64,000 bases of DNA from Acanthornis magna (lineage: Eukaryota > Chordata > Aves > Passeriformes > Acanthizidae). The stretch lies in assembly GCA_036785705.1 (NCBI GenBank), contig JAWUZG010000332.1:4960001-5024000 (forward strand). The letters run 5' to 3'. The notes beneath the pieces were generated by a model. It was given only the letters and a program-made list of their open reading frames with translations, did not search any database and was not told the origin of the DNA. A program made the position numbers and the translations under genes. Below, piece after piece: positions 10,974-23,407 of this stretch (within the stretch, counting starts at the first letter, position 1; every line of letters begins with the position of its first letter).

Positions 10974-11347
10974 AGTAATAATAATAATGGAAAAAAGAGG
11001 TGATGCACAAAACAATTTCTCACCACCCCATGACTGATGCCAGACCCCCTTCCCAAACCCAGCTCAGCCCTTTCCCAGTAACTCCCCTAGTTTGTGCCCT
11101 GGATATGATATTCCAGTTGTGGAATTTCCTTTGGTCAGTCCAGGTTATCTGTCCGAGGTTCTTTTCCTCACTGACAGAGCAGGAGACAAGAAAAAAGTCC
11201 TTGATATCATTGGGATAAACATGAGTGAGCAAAATTCCAAAACACTGGTGTTTTTTCCACACCATCCCCATTCCCAGTCCAAAACACAGCTCTGGAACAA
11301 CAGCGGAACAGGAGGGATTAACTCTATCCCAGCTGGGCAGGGATTCA
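10830..11347 (-). mobile_element. Solo LTR of an avian endogenous retrovirus, antisense, degraded
   Basis: About 500 bp matching, in antisense, a long terminal repeat common in bird genomes. In plus-strand order I see an AT-rich stretch with AATAA-type words, an ATT/GAT-rich microsatellite, then GAGGTGATGCACAAAACAAT and TCTCACCACC, GGAATTTCCTTTGGTCAGTC, AAGTCCTTGA, CCAAAACACAG, and the outer end GATTAACTCTATCCCAGCTG near 11315-11335. Only one LTR is present, with no gag, pol or env alongside, which is the usual result of recombination between two LTRs. The region where the promoter TATA would be expected has diverged. I do not assign a named family. Boundaries are good to about 20 bp at the 11347 side and poorer at the other. 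Confidence 0.8.
10943..10973. repeat. (TGA)n microsatellite inside the LTR
   Basis: Ten GAT/TGA triplets in a row, flanked by ATA/AAT triplets. It lies where this LTR family carries an ATT-rich tract, so it is probably a GAT expansion of that tract rather than an independent microsatellite. Confidence 0.9.
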
Positions 11348-13610
11348 TGGGATCAAGAACGGGATGTGGGACAGGATCAGTGATGACACCAGGGGAAGGC
11401 TGGAAGGACCCACATCATCCCAATTTAATCTCAATGCCCAGGGAAAAGGAATTCAAAAAGGAAAAAGGGATGAGCAGCCAGGAGAAAGCGTGGACAGCTG
11501 TAAGGATGGTATCCAGGTGGATCCCAGCCGAGGAAAGGCACATCTGACCCAGCCAGAGCCCACGGAGACAGGGAATCCACAGCAGGAGGAGCCATGGCAG
11601 CCCGTGAGATGGGACACCATGGAATTATTCTCCTTTCCCACTGGAATTCCTGCCCTGAGCCCTTTCCAAGCCTCCACCTGCTGGAAAGCAGTGCAGGGAT
11701 GCACTGTGCCCACGGAATTCCCATAAAAAGCAGATCCTGCCCTCTGAGCTGGCATTTCAGGAGGCTGTGGAGCTGTGGGATAATTCTCCTCTGTGTGCAC
11801 CTGAGGTTGCTCCGAGCAGGAGTTTTCCAGAGCCACTGGCACTGCAGGAAATTTCTCCTGGCTCAGCTCATGTATAAACCATGGCCCTGCCCCTTAATGC
11901 TCATCCCAGGAAAATGATGGCTCAGGGATGGGAGAGCTCTCCATAAATATTTTGGGGAGAAAGAGGGAGGGAAGGGCAAACATCAGCACGGAGCTGGTGT
12001 TTAAACTGCAGGCTGGTGTTGGCAAATGGGATAAACTATTCCAGAACAGATTTTCAGGAGAAATTGGAAAAACTGCTGAAGCCATCAGGAGTTCAGGGGG
12101 GCTGCGGAAAAGCTTCCCAGCAGGAGCAGGGAGGAATGGGCTTGGAGCCTTTCCCTATTTTTGAAAGAGAGATTTGGAGTCTCCTGTGTTGTTCGGGTTT
12201 CCTGATCCCAGGAACAAGGATCCCACATCCCAGGGCTCTGCGTGGGAGCAGGGACACCATTCCCTGTGGGGTCCCCATCCCTCTGTCCTTCCCAGATGCC
12301 ATCAGTGCCCCAGGAGGTTTGTGCTGTGCCTGGCTGTGGGAATCAGAGCTTTTTTTGGAGAGGAGGGAAAAGACCAGGGGGGAGCAGCACCCCTGGAATT
12401 CCCAAGCCTGGACATTGCACTCTCCTATTTTATCCAGCTTTTGATTTACTTTGTTTAAGAAAAGGGATTTTTTTTTTTTCCTGTTGACAACTGGAACCCC
12501 CTCTCTGCTAAGGTGGGCCCTCTGTTCAATTAGGGCAACGAGATTATTTGAAGTTCCTCAATCTTCACCTGGGAAAGGATCCCCCAAATCCAGCTGGGTG
12601 GTGCAGGGAGGGACAGAGGTGGGGTCACTCGATGGGAGCTCAAAAAGTGCTCTCCAGATTGGAGACCCTTGGAGACTTCCCTGTCCTTCCCCTCCTGCAC
12701 AGGGCCTGTCCCTGTCCCTCCAGCTCCCTCCCTGTTCTCCCTGCACCCCCATGCTCTGTTTTCCTAGGAAGCTGGCACAGCTGGGACAGCTCAGAGCTCG
12801 CTCCTGACCTTCAGCTGATGGATTCACGGAGAGTTCCGCTGATCTGCTCCCTGCAGCTTCACTCGGAGTTTGCTGTGCCACCGACATCCCACAGGCCACC
12901 TCCCCTCCTCCCAGCACCCCATCCTGGATTTGCTGTGGAGCACAAACCGAGGGAAAGGCTGTGTTTGTATTTCTGGGATGGGTTTTATTCCGCACCATAT
13001 GTTTAGCAGCAGATGCTTCCTATGGGAATGTGACCAAAGCAGGGACGCTTTTCCCTGACCCTCTTTCCACACTGTGCAGACCCAAGGGGAAAAGGGAGAG
13101 CAAACATTTGGATCAGGAAGTTGCATTTGCAGCCTCCCAGTCCCTTCCCCCTGCACTCCGTGTTTGCAAAGCTCTGGTGGATAAACAGCCGTGTCCCTTT
13201 GCCAGCTTCCGTGGATCCCGGAGAAAACTCAGAGCTGATTATAAACAAATGAGGTGGAATTTTTGGTCAGTTCTCAATGCAGCCTGAAGTGCTGAGAACA
13301 TCACACATCTTTGAACTGGGGAATCAAAGGGCCAGAGGAGTTCCTGGAGCTTCCCCAGAGCCTGGAGTTTGGACACCAATTCCTTGTATGTGAATGCCAG
13401 GAAGCATTCACCAGCTCTTCCCAATAAAAGCCTGAAAATGCCTTTTAACAGGAGCAGCTCCTGGCTCCTGGAGCCTGGGGCCACAGGGAGCTCCAGAGCA
13501 GAGGCTGCTCATGGGGAGCAGCTCCTGCCCATTCCAGGAGGACATTTCCATCCATGGATCCTCTGCCATTCCTCCTCCACTCTACCATGTAAGGGTAGGG
13601 AAGGTGGAAG
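11348..13610. other. Unique noncoding DNA
   Basis: About 2.3 kb without a recognised repeat family or exon. It includes a run of T near 12468-12479. Open frames of up to 152 codons overlap each other and have no recognisable domain. Confidence 0.5.
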
Positions 13611-13909
13611 CACAGAATCCCAGAATCCCAGGATCACTGAGGTTGGAAAAGCTCTCCAAGGCCATCGAGTCCAAGCTGTGCCTGATCCCCACCTTGTCCC
13701 CAGAGCTCTGAGTGCCACCTCCAGCCCTTCCTTGGACACCTCCAGGGATGGGCGCTCCAAACCTCCCTGGGCAGCCCTGCCAAGGCCTGAGCACCCTTTC
13801 CATGGAGAAATTCCTGCTGATGTCCAACTGAGCCTCCCCTGGCCCAGCCTGAGGCTGTTCGCTCTCCTCCTGTCCCTGTTCCCTGGGAGAAGAGGCTGCA
13901 ACCTCCACA
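13611..13909 (-). mobile_element. CR1 LINE, type 2, 3' fragment, antisense
   Basis: About 300 bp of CR1 in antisense. It begins with two clear octamer units AGAATCCC, then AGGTTGGAAAAGCTCTCCAA, and reaches further 5' than the copy at 9366, through TTCCCTGGGAGAAGAGGCTG. Compared with its two relatives it has lost about 10 bp around 13701 (the CAGCCCAGAGCACTGAGTG segment is reduced). Confidence 0.92.
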
Positions 13910-14766
13910 TGCACCAGTACATCCCAGTATGAGTGAGTGGAGGAGCAGGATAAGGATGGAAAACTCAGCCTCCATTGCCAGATCCCAGACAGATCCTTGT
14001 CTCTGCTGGACTCTCTGCAGAAGACTTGGTTATCTCTGAGGTTCTCAGACATATTCCAAGGGCTAAACCAAGTGCTCCAGGATAAAGACACAGAATTCCT
14101 GAGCATGGAATTCTCAGAGCACCTGGAGCGTGGAGCACGTGGAGCACCAGGGAACTGCTGTGCTGTCACCGCTTGGGCCTTTCCCGGGAGCCACGCCGGG
14201 ACCTGCACACATCCCACGCCTCGCTGGCTGCAGGAGCAAATCCCCGCCAGGGAAAAGGGATCCTCTGCTCCTGCCTGTGCTGCAGTGGCAGCAGCTCCAG
14301 GGCAGGGCCTGCAGCAGGGAACGTGTCCCTGAGGAATGCTGAGTGGGCTGCCCGTGCCAGGAACATCTCCTGCCTCGGCAAAAGGAGCCCGGCTTTTGTC
14401 ACTTCCCATTTCTCAAAACTGGGATGTTCAGCTGGAAATTTCCAGGTTTGAAATCTCCTGCTGACTCCTTCATGCTCCCATGGCCGTTTCCAAATGGGAA
14501 CCAGCTGATCCAGCAGGTCAGAGGGACATTCCCCCTATCCCAGCATCCCTGTGCACGTCCCTGGGTGTGGCCCTGCCTCTTGGGGATGTTTCAATTGTGG
14601 AGTGCACGGAAAAGCACCAGGAACTGGATTTTTCCAGCTCAAAGTGGAGCTCCTCGGGGTTAATGGCAGTGCTGCAGCTCCTCACCTAAACCCTGCAGGA
14701 ATCCTGCTGGGAGAGGGGACAGTGGGATCACACCAAGCCCCTCCTGCAGAAGCAGAGTTGTGCTCG

Positions 14767-14898
14767 GAATCATGGAATTATTATTAAGATTGGAAATGAC
14801 TTCCAATAATGAAGCACTGCCACGTGTCCCCGAGCTCGTGGTTTTTCAACACTCAGAGGGATGATGATTCCAGCACTTCCCTGGGTGGCTTTCCATGG
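14767..14898 (-). mobile_element. Old CR1 LINE 3' fragment, antisense
   Basis: About 130 bp resembling the CR1 3' end in antisense but much more diverged than other copies: GAATCATGGAATTATTATTA, GATTGGAAATGACTTCCA, then GATGATTCCAGCACTTCCCT and GGGTGGCTTTCCATGG, matching the order of the CR1 landmarks (tail, GGTTGGAAAAGACC, GGTGACTCCACCACCTCCCT, GGGCAGCC). Probably an older subfamily. Confidence 0.6.
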
Positions 14899-17697
14899 TC
14901 TGGATGGATTTGGTTTGGGTTTCCCATGTAATGATGGAATTTTCCTGGTATCATGGGGGGTTTTGTGTCCAGGCCAGGTTCTCCTCCTGTCTGACCCCCT
15001 CAGTGAGGTTATTATGGATCTAGAAGTTGCCAAACTCAGTCAAATCCTTCTTTCCTCCTTTTGCACATGTTTTGATCTCTCTGCTTCTCACTAATGAATT
15101 AAAATAATCCAAAATAAATGGACCTACAGTTGGATATTGCAGCTACTCACTGTCTGTCCAAAGGGCACTGTTTCCTTAAAGTTTCAGGGAAAATCGCTGA
15201 TCTGTGGGCTTGGGGAGGAAAACCCCTCCTTCCCGACAAGCAGCAGCTCCTTGAACCCCAGACCCTGAACCTGGAATCACAGGAAGGATCCCACAGCAGC
15301 AACCAACTCCCGGGAGAGAGGATCGATTTCTCAGCTCAGGTCCTGGAGATGGATTTTAGAAGGGAAACTCCTCTGGGACGGCTGTCAGAGCTGATCTGTG
15401 ACATCCGAATCCTCTGGCTCAGGAAGAGCAGCAGAGGCTGGAAATTACATTGCTGCCAGGAGCCTTTTCCTCAGGGGGCTGGGAAAGGGCTCCTCTGGGC
15501 CTGCCCTACCTGGTCTTCCTTCCCAGGAGGATTTTCCTCCTTCTCCTTTGGCAGATATTGCCCAAATTCACGGAATTGCAAAATCCAGTCACAGGCAGCA
15601 TTCCCTGCTTCAGATCTCATGGCTGGAATTAGCACAATTGTGCTTCCATGAGCTGTTCTGGATAAAATCTCCCCAGGTCGGTCTGTCAAATCCTGAACAG
15701 AAAGTCCTCAGGTCACTCCTTGATTCCAGCATCGAAACCCCAGATCTGTGGAGTTGTTTGTGATTCAGATCTGAGGGTTTAGGAATACTCTAAATCCCTT
15801 TTCTCTGCTCCTTCCCATCAGCCCAGAGCTCCAATCCCACACCCACCTCTGCCCCCACGGCTCCCACCTGCCTTCGCTGGGATTGTCCCACAGAGTGGCA
15901 CAAATGCCTCTGGAGTTTGTTCCTGGGAAATGCCTTGGGGGTGTCCATCTCATCAATCTGAGCTCTTGCTCGGTTCCTGTTCCCCCTGGATGGAGACAGG
16001 AGCCACTCCATCGATAAACATTCTGGGCCACGGGCGGTGAAGGGCAGCGTGAGGGGCTGGGAGTGTCCAAGCCAGCTTGGGTTTTTCTGGAAAATGTCCT
16101 AAGACTCCTCTGCTTCCCAGAGCCTCCAAAGCCAGCAGGAACTCCCCAGAGCGAGGGATTTGCTGGTTTTCCTGTGGAAGCTGATGAGCCCTGAGGACAT
16201 TCCTCAGGACACAGCACTCAGAGGGACACCAGAGGTGCCTTTCTGCCTCGATCCCTCCGGAATTCAGGGGTCAGAGTTGCCCCATTCCTTCCCTTGGGCA
16301 GGACTCCACAGGCAGTGCCGGGATGGAGCCATCCCAGATGTCCTTTGGATGCCATCCCTCAGCCTGGGGATCACCATGGACTGCCCAAGTCATGGCAGAG
16401 GAGCCCTGGGATCCCTTGGGGTCACCCACGGATGGAAATCAGACCCGTGCGGGTCTGTGCTGTGAAGGGCTTGGATAAGCTCATGGACAGGGCTGGAAAG
16501 CAGCCAGCTGCCACAGGGAATTTCAACATCCAAGGAGGATGTTCCCATCCTTGGGAAGTCCAGCAGGGCCCGTACCAGGAGCTTCCCGTGCTCCCTCCGG
16601 CCCTGCTGGGCTGCACTTGGAGCTCCTCTAGGAGGAACCTTCCAGCAGGAGATCCCCAGCCCTCACTGCAGCACGGCCCATCCCTGCCCTATCCCTCCAT
16701 TCCTCCATCCCTCAGCTGTGCTGCTGCTCCTGGAGGGGCCCACCATCACCCTGGCACCTGCTTGCTGCTGCTTTCCTTTCCACAAAATGCTCACAGCTCC
16801 CCTTTGTCCCTCCATGGGTTTTTTGCTCTGGGCTTTTCTCTCCGCAATCATTTTGTGCCCAGCCAGAACTGGGAGCTGCTCTGAGGTGACAAACACAGCA
16901 GCAGCAGCAGCAGCGAGTATTGTCTCTGCAGCTCCTGGTGCAGCCTGACCCTGCTGCCCACACACGTCCCCGCTCTGTGTCACCAATGCTGCAGCTCCTG
17001 GAGGGGACCCAGCCTGCTCGGGGGTCACCTGCCAACCTGCTCCCACCATCCAGAGGCGCAATTGGAGGGAATTTGGGGCAGTTCCTCATAGTCCCCAATG
17101 TCCCCGTCTCACCCCGCAGTATCACAGGTGCTGTTTCCCCTCAGCACTGCCCTGTCCCCGTGCTCTTGGCATTTGTCACAAGTTTGCTGCCATCCCTGCT
17201 CCCCTGAGCTGCTGGCTGCAGCTCCAGGCACTTCCCAGGCTCCTGATTCATCCATGGCTGTGCTCCTGCTCAGATCAATGAGGTGGCCATGGGGCCATGC
17301 CCACATTCCCAGGCTCTGCTCTCTCCCCGAGCAGGGCACTGCCTGCCTGTGTTGCTGCTGACACTGTGGCCTGGCTGCTTTTGAATTAATTCCACTCATT
17401 TCACAGTGCCAGGGTTTCGCTGAACCCTTTTCTTTATTTTTCACATGAATGCCAATCTCTGCTGTCGCACTGCCGGCTCTCCCCATTTCTCCAGCTGTCC
17501 AAAAGGGCCATTAATCAAATGAGCAGCCCCTGGGATGGGCCGTGAGGGACATGGGTGTGCACAGCCCGTGGGGGTCACCATGTCCCTGCATGGCCAGGCT
17601 CCAGCTCCCAGCACATCCCACGGCCTCTCCATGGCCTGCTCTGCTCCCTGTGCCTGCTTCTCCCTCGCCTGTGGCTGCTCCTTGCTGGGACCTGGCC
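14899..17697. other. Unique noncoding DNA
   Basis: No repeat family or exon recognised over 2.8 kb. A (CAG)6 run lies at 16896-16913. Overlapping open frames of up to 196 codons (16294-16884) lack domains. Confidence 0.5.
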
Positions 17698-17733
17698 GTG
17701 CCACCCTCTGTGCCACCCTCTGTGCCACCCTCT
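17698..17733. repeat. 12-bp tandem repeat, three copies
   Basis: Three exact copies of GTGCCACCCTCT, followed by a broken fourth. The 12-bp period keeps all frames open and produces repeated Pro-Ser-Val-Pro or Cys-His-Pro-Leu runs. Confidence 0.9.
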
Positions 17734-17914
17734 GTGCCCCTCAGCTGCCCAGGGTCCTGCTGGAGCTCCTCTCCTGCAAGTTCCAGCCCCTGCAGGCCAT
17801 CCTGTGTTGCAGGCAGCTCGCAGGGATCTGAGCCAGCCTAGAGAAATCAGTCCAGGGAAACTTCTGCAGCAGCAGCAGGGCTTGGCTGCTTGGACTAAAA
17901 TCAACCTAGCTCAT

Positions 17915-18420
17915 TCCTTGCCTCTTCATCCCTGTCTGCTTCATCCCCTGCCTTTCCATTCCCTGCCTGCTTTATCCCTGCCTGCTTCTTTCTTTGCCTG
18001 CTTCATTCTCTGCCTTCCTCATCTGCCTCTTCATCCCCTGCCTCTTCATCCCCTGCCTCTTCATTCCCTGCCTGCTTCATCCCTGTCTGCTTCATCCTCT
18101 GCCTCTTCATCCTCTGCCTCTTCATCTGTGGCCTGCTTAATTCCTTTTCTGCTTCATCCTCTGCCTCTTCATCCCTGTGTCTGCCTCATGTCCCTACTCT
18201 GACTCATTTCCCTCTCTCTTCATACCCCTGATAGCCTCATCCCCTGCCACTTCATCCCTGACTGCTTCATCCTCTTCCTGCTTCATCCCACCTCTTCATC
18301 CTCTTCCTGCTTCATCCTCTTCCTGCTTCATCCCACCTCTTCATCCTCTTCCTGCTCCATCCCATCTCTTCATCCCATCTCTTCATCCCCTTTCTGCTTC
18401 ATCCCCTGCCTGCGTCACCC
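17915..18420. repeat. Pyrimidine-rich minisatellite (TTCATCCCCTGCCTGC-like)
   Basis: About 500 bp built of diverged repeats around CTTCATCCC, CTGCCTGC and CTGCCTCTTCATCC, almost all pyrimidine on the plus strand. Period is irregular (roughly 10 to 18 bp). It accounts for the Leu-His-Pro-Leu and Ser-Ala-Ser-Ser runs in the 215- and 256-codon open frames here. Confidence 0.85.
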
Positions 18421-18532
18421 CCCGGCCTGTCCCTGTCTGGTTCCTCTTCCCTTCTGCTCCATGCCGTGCTTGTCCATTGGATCTGCACCTGGTCCTGAGC
18501 TGTGGCTGCACGGAGGTGACACAGAGGGAAGA

Positions 18533-18637
18533 GCAGGGGTGCCTGGAGCAGGGGGCACAGCCGTGCTCCCATGGGATGGGGAGGGCAGGGGTGCCCTGGA
18601 GCAGGGGGAGCAGCCGTGCTCCCATGGGATGGCGAGG
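18533..18637. repeat. 52-bp tandem duplication
   Basis: Two adjacent copies (18533-18584 and 18585-18637) of a unit running from GCAGGGGTGCC to GGGATGGGGAGG, with only a few differences and one base of length difference. A third copy starts but breaks off after about eight bases. Confidence 0.85.
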
Positions 18638-19801
18638 GCAGGGCTGTCACCCCTCACCCAAGCCATGCCTGAGGCTGTGCTGTGCCACCGCAGCTCTCCA
18701 GGCCCCTCATCCCTCACGCAGTGCCAGGGAGGCCAGGCCATGTTGGCTCCTCTCCGTTCCCACAGAGCCTCCTGGTTCCAGGAAGGAGTGTTGGGGTCAG
18801 CTCCTCACCTGTTTTCCAGCCACCCCTGGGCACTTGGAGGTTGCACTTGAAACCCTGCCTGAACAGCTGAGCCCCAGGCAGAGCTGCTGCTTTCAGGCAA
18901 TTGCTCTGACCTTTCCCGGCTGCAGGCCATCGCTCTGTGTCTCCTAGAAAGCCTCTCGACAGAGCTGGAACTCCTTCCAACCCTCCCAGATTTTTTTCAG
19001 CTATTTGCTCTCTCCTCCATTGAGGAAGGAGAGCTCCCAGGGACAAAGCCTTTGTGCAGCAGCTTTTTGTGTCACTGGGCCTCCTCGCAAAATTCTCTTC
19101 CTGAGGAGATGAGACCAGACACAGGTCAGATGAATTGGGCCCGGGGTGGGATCTGCACCCCATTAGTCACCCTGGGCTCTTCCTGCAGCAGCTCAGGGCT
19201 GTGTGCCAGACTCTATCCGACATGTCATGCCTGGAAGTTTATTTTCCTCTGCAGAGAGTGCAAATGAAACGGGAATGAGTGGTGAGAAGAGCTCCATGGC
19301 CATCCAGAGCCAAGTGGGAATGGCTCAGCTCAGGTGTCTGAGCTCATCCCTGCTGACACTCACACCCTGGGCACAGCCAGGCGGGGCAGGAGCTTTTCCA
19401 GGAATCATGGCACGCTATCCACACCTGCAGAGGGGAACTCAACACCAGGGGATTGATTTTCCTGCGGGCTCTGAGCTAATGGAGGAGCTCTCCCCCACTG
19501 CCATGCCACGTGTCCCTCATTCCAGAGGCACTGCCTGCCTTCCCAAGGCTCAATGTTTCCTCCCATGCTCGGGAGGATCTGACAGATTTTGCCTTGTGGT
19601 GGGAACATAAAGCTGGCGGAGAAAGCCTCGGTTGGTCACACAGGGGGAAGGGCAGCAGTGACCTGGCACAGGACATGGATAATGAAGGGAATTCAGGCCT
19701 GGAGAAGCACAAGGACAGTGACCTGAGAGTGTGAATATGGGAAGCAGCCAGCACCAGGGAATGGAGGCTCTGCACTCCAGGGACTCAGCCTTCAGGGAAC
19801 A
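18638..19801. other. Unique noncoding DNA
   Basis: No repeat family or exon recognised. Confidence 0.5.
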
Positions 19802-20349
19802 GGAGAGGAATTGTCCTGCTCAGGTGAGACCCCACCTGCAGAGCTGCCCCAGCTCTGGGCCCAGCACAGGAAGGAGCTGGAGCTGCTGCAGAGAGTCCAG
19901 AGGAGGCTCCAGGATGAGCAGAGGATGGAGCAGCTCTGCTGGGAGGGAAGGCTGGGAGAGCTGGGATTGTTCAGCCTGGAGAGGAGAAGCTCTGGGGTGA
20001 CCTCACTGTGGCCTTGCAGTGCCTGGAGGAGCTGACAAGAAATACGGAGAGGGGCTTGGGACAAGGGATGGAGGGACAGGACACAGGGAATGGCTTCCTG
20101 CTGCCAGAGGGCAGGGACAGATGGGATATTGGGAAGGAATCGTTCCCTGTGAGGGTGGGCAGGCCCTGGCACAGGTGCCCAGAGAAGCTGTGGCTGTCCC
20201 TGGATCCCTGGCAGTGTTCCAGGCCAGGCTGGACAGGGCTTGGAGCAGCCTGGGACAGTGGGAAGTGTCCCTGTCCATGGCAGGGGCAGAATGGGATGGG
20301 ATTCAAGATTCCTTCCAACCCAACCCATTCCATTCCATGATTCCATGAC
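19802..20349 (+). mobile_element. CR1 LINE, type 1, 3' end, sense
   Basis: About 550 bp of CR1 in sense orientation. It starts near GAGGAATTGTCCTGCTCAGG, shows GGATTGTTCAGCCTGGAGAG, GGCAGGCCCTGGCACAGGTG and CAAGATTCCTTCCAACCCAA, and ends with octamer tail units ATTCCATG-ATTCCATG at 20333-20348. It is 5' truncated at nearly the same point as the copies at 23408 and 30356. The open frames of 74 to 110 codons inside it are 3' UTR, not ORF2. Confidence 0.95.
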
Positions 20350-23300
20350 TGGGATCACTGTGTGGGGAGGAGATGCTGGGTGGGGGTGTGGTGCAGGCAC
20401 CTGCTCAGGAGAGTCCTGTCCACCCCAGGTGCCATGAACAGCCTGTCCCCTGCTCCCCTTTGCTCCAAGCAGAAAGTGCCAGAGCAGGAAAGCAGAAGGC
20501 TCCTAATTAAAGCAGATAAAAGGAAACGGTTTCCTATGTACAGCGAAAGCGGTGCTGGAGGGACTTGTGGCCACAAGGAACACCTGAGGATGTGGATTTA
20601 GCAGGGATCAGAGGAGGGTGAGATCTGGAAATGGGTCAGACGAGGTCCCTGGGGCCACCCTTGGATGGGATCACACATTTGGCTGAGGCAGGAGAAAATC
20701 CTGCGTTCTTTGTGCCACAAACCATCCCCTTGTGCTCCCAGGGATCTGCAGGGTGAGGGATCCCTCCCGGGAATGCAGCAGGACTTTGTCTGGGGTGTGG
20801 AGATGGGTCAGACAGCAGCCCGGGAGATGCAGCTGAGATGGCACCAGTGCAGCCTTGGGGGGGACAGCAAACCGGGATTGTCCCACTGCAGACAGGACCT
20901 GCCACCACCCCCTGCATCCAGCGGGTGCCTGTCCTTGCTGTGGGGTCCCGGGAGATGTCTGGGGAAAACTGTGTGGAGAGGGAGAGCAGGAATCTGCTCC
21001 AGACTGGGGAAAGCAGAGGGAACAAAGAGCAGGAGCTGCTTTCCGAGCAGGATGAGGCAGGGTGGGAAAAGCCCAGGTGGAGCAGAGATACTCAGCCCTT
21101 TGGGGCAGGAATTTGCAGCCCTGGGTACAAACCTCACAGACAGGGAATCCCAAGAGTCCAAGAGGGGTGGGAACACCCCTGGCACAGGGGTCGGGCTGTG
21201 ATTTGTGCCTTGGAGCTGCTGGAATCGGTGCCTGTTTGTCCTGAAATCCCTGGGAGGGATTCCTCCTGGGAATCTGTGTCCCTGGAAAAGCAGTGCTGAT
21301 GATTTTTTCCTCTCAGATCCCCAGCCCCAGAGCCCCTCAGAGATCCTTCCAGCCAGGTCCAGAGCCAAAGGGCACCGTGAGCCCCACTCCAGGGAAAAAC
21401 CCACACAGAAAGAGCCCCGGCAGCAGCAAATCCACAGAAAATCCTTCCCAAACACAAACAGACGGAACATTATATGAGAGAGCTTTCAAGGCCAGAGAAA
21501 GGCACACTAATAACTCTTGGTGGGAGCCGTGACCCCGGCAATGGAAGCGTCAGTCTGGCTGCTGGAATTGCAGCATTTCCAAAGGCTCTCCGAGTGTGGC
21601 AGGGACTCACGGGCATTCCCGGGAGGGGGGAGATGGGAATGGCGAAGTTTGGCTTGTTTGGCACGGCAGGGATAAAGGAGCTCTTTCTAATCAGAGCCCA
21701 GCAGAGCAGGGGTTCCCAGGGGTTTTATGAACACTGGATTCTCACACCAAGCAGCAACCAAAAGGCAGCAAAAAACCCTCTGCATGGCCTTAAACTGCGG
21801 CTGGAGAGAGGGAAAACCTCAATGCTGGGCGAGCTGGGGAGAGCTGGAGTCAGACAGCGGGAAGGAGGGAATGAGGGGGCGAGGGGGGGAGCAATTGTGG
21901 TAAAAACCTGGAAAATGCATTTGGAAGCAGCTCCTGAAAGGATTGCAGGGCTGTCCTGGAGGGGCAGAGGAAGAGCTATTGTGGGGAGCCATTGTGCTGC
22001 TCAGGAAGGAGCGGGGCTGGGATGGCCCCGGGCTCGGGGGCCATGGCAGAGCTCCAGGCCTCTCCGCTCAGCCCTCCCAGGCAGCGGCTCCGGGAGCAGG
22101 TGGATCGGGAATTTCCTTGGATGGAAACACTGGGGGATTCGTGCTGTGCTGAGCCCTCGCAGTGGCAGAACCAGGGGTGTCTCTGCCCATCCTCCTCAGG
22201 GCTGGGGGGTTTGATCCAGCGCCCCACAGGCACGGGGGCACGGGGGAAGAAAGGAGCAGGACCCCACAGAGGCAGCAGTTCCAGTTCAAGCTGCAGGAAC
22301 CAGGGCTTTACCCCGAAATCAAGCTGGTTTTTGTCATTTTGGCCCAGCAGGGAGGGCTGGTGGCTCCCCACACTGCTCCCTGGTGCCCTGCCCAGCTCAC
22401 TGGGAGTGTGGAACCCATCAGCCCTGACCTCTGCTATCCATGCCCGGCTTTCTTTTGGACCCCAAACCGCTGCAGCGGGGCTGCCCCTCCCATTTGGGGC
22501 TGCCGGCTTACTCTAAATTAATTTTTCATTTCATTTTGGGGTTTTCCATGTCCACAGCTGGTTTTGCTGCACACTCAGAAAGGCTTTTCATGCCAGCCCA
22601 GGTCCTGGTTGTGCCCCAGTGCCATGGGGGCTTTCCTGGCCGCCTGAGGGCTGCTGAGCACCCGAGGAGCACAATGTGGCAGGAGGATGAGATATTGAGT
22701 CTGGGATCTGCCCTGTGCTATCCCCGCGTGGTTTACAGTGGGAATTAAATGGGGAATGGCGTTGTTTGTCCTGCCTGGTGGTCCCTGCCAGGAGCTCTCT
22801 CCCCGGGGGCAGCTCCAGAGGTGCTTTATGGTGCTGGGAGCACACAGAGCTGTTGCTGAGGGTTAGAGCAGAACTTCACTGCCGGAGGAGCTGCCCGGGA
22901 ACTGCTGTTGCTCTGACAACAGCTGGAGCAGAGCATTCAGGGCCCTGGTGAGGAGGGGGAAAGCTCCATGGGCTCAGCAGCTCCTCCAGCTCTCCTGTGG
23001 ATTTGAGGGCACATCTTGTGCTTTTCCTTGTCGCAGCTTTCCGTCTGTCCTGATGCTTTTTGGAGCAAGCCAAGGGCTGTTGAAAGCTCCAGTGCCTGAA
23101 ATCAATCCCTGGTTTTCCAGGTGTTTCCTGCTCACCCACGGCTGCAGCAGGGACCCTGTGAAGGGACCCTTAAACCTGGACAGGTTTTGCTGTCTCAGGA
23201 TCCCTGTCTCTCACCTGGGGTTCCCTGCTAGAGAAAGAGAAGAGAAAGATTTCAGCATTTGGGATCATCATTCCTTCCCCACCCGGACACAATCCCAGGT

Positions 23301-23407
23301 CATGTTGAGCTTCTTGTCAACCGATGTCCCCATGCCTTCTCCTCAGGGCTGGTCCCATCCGTTCTCTGTGCTGTCCAGATAGATCCTGGGCTGAGCCCCA
23401 GCGTGGG
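20350..23407. other. Unique noncoding DNA
   Basis: About 3 kb with no recognised repeat family. Overlapping open frames of up to 246 codons (21474-22214) show no domain. Confidence 0.5.

Noticed and set aside
11092..11547. 151-codon open frame with protein-like composition
   Set aside because: Its first part lies across the antisense LTR, so the residues are a by-product of that element.
13582..14409. 275-codon open frame, minus strand
   Set aside because: Includes the CR1 at 13611-13909 read in a non-coding frame. Remaining residues have no recognisable domain.
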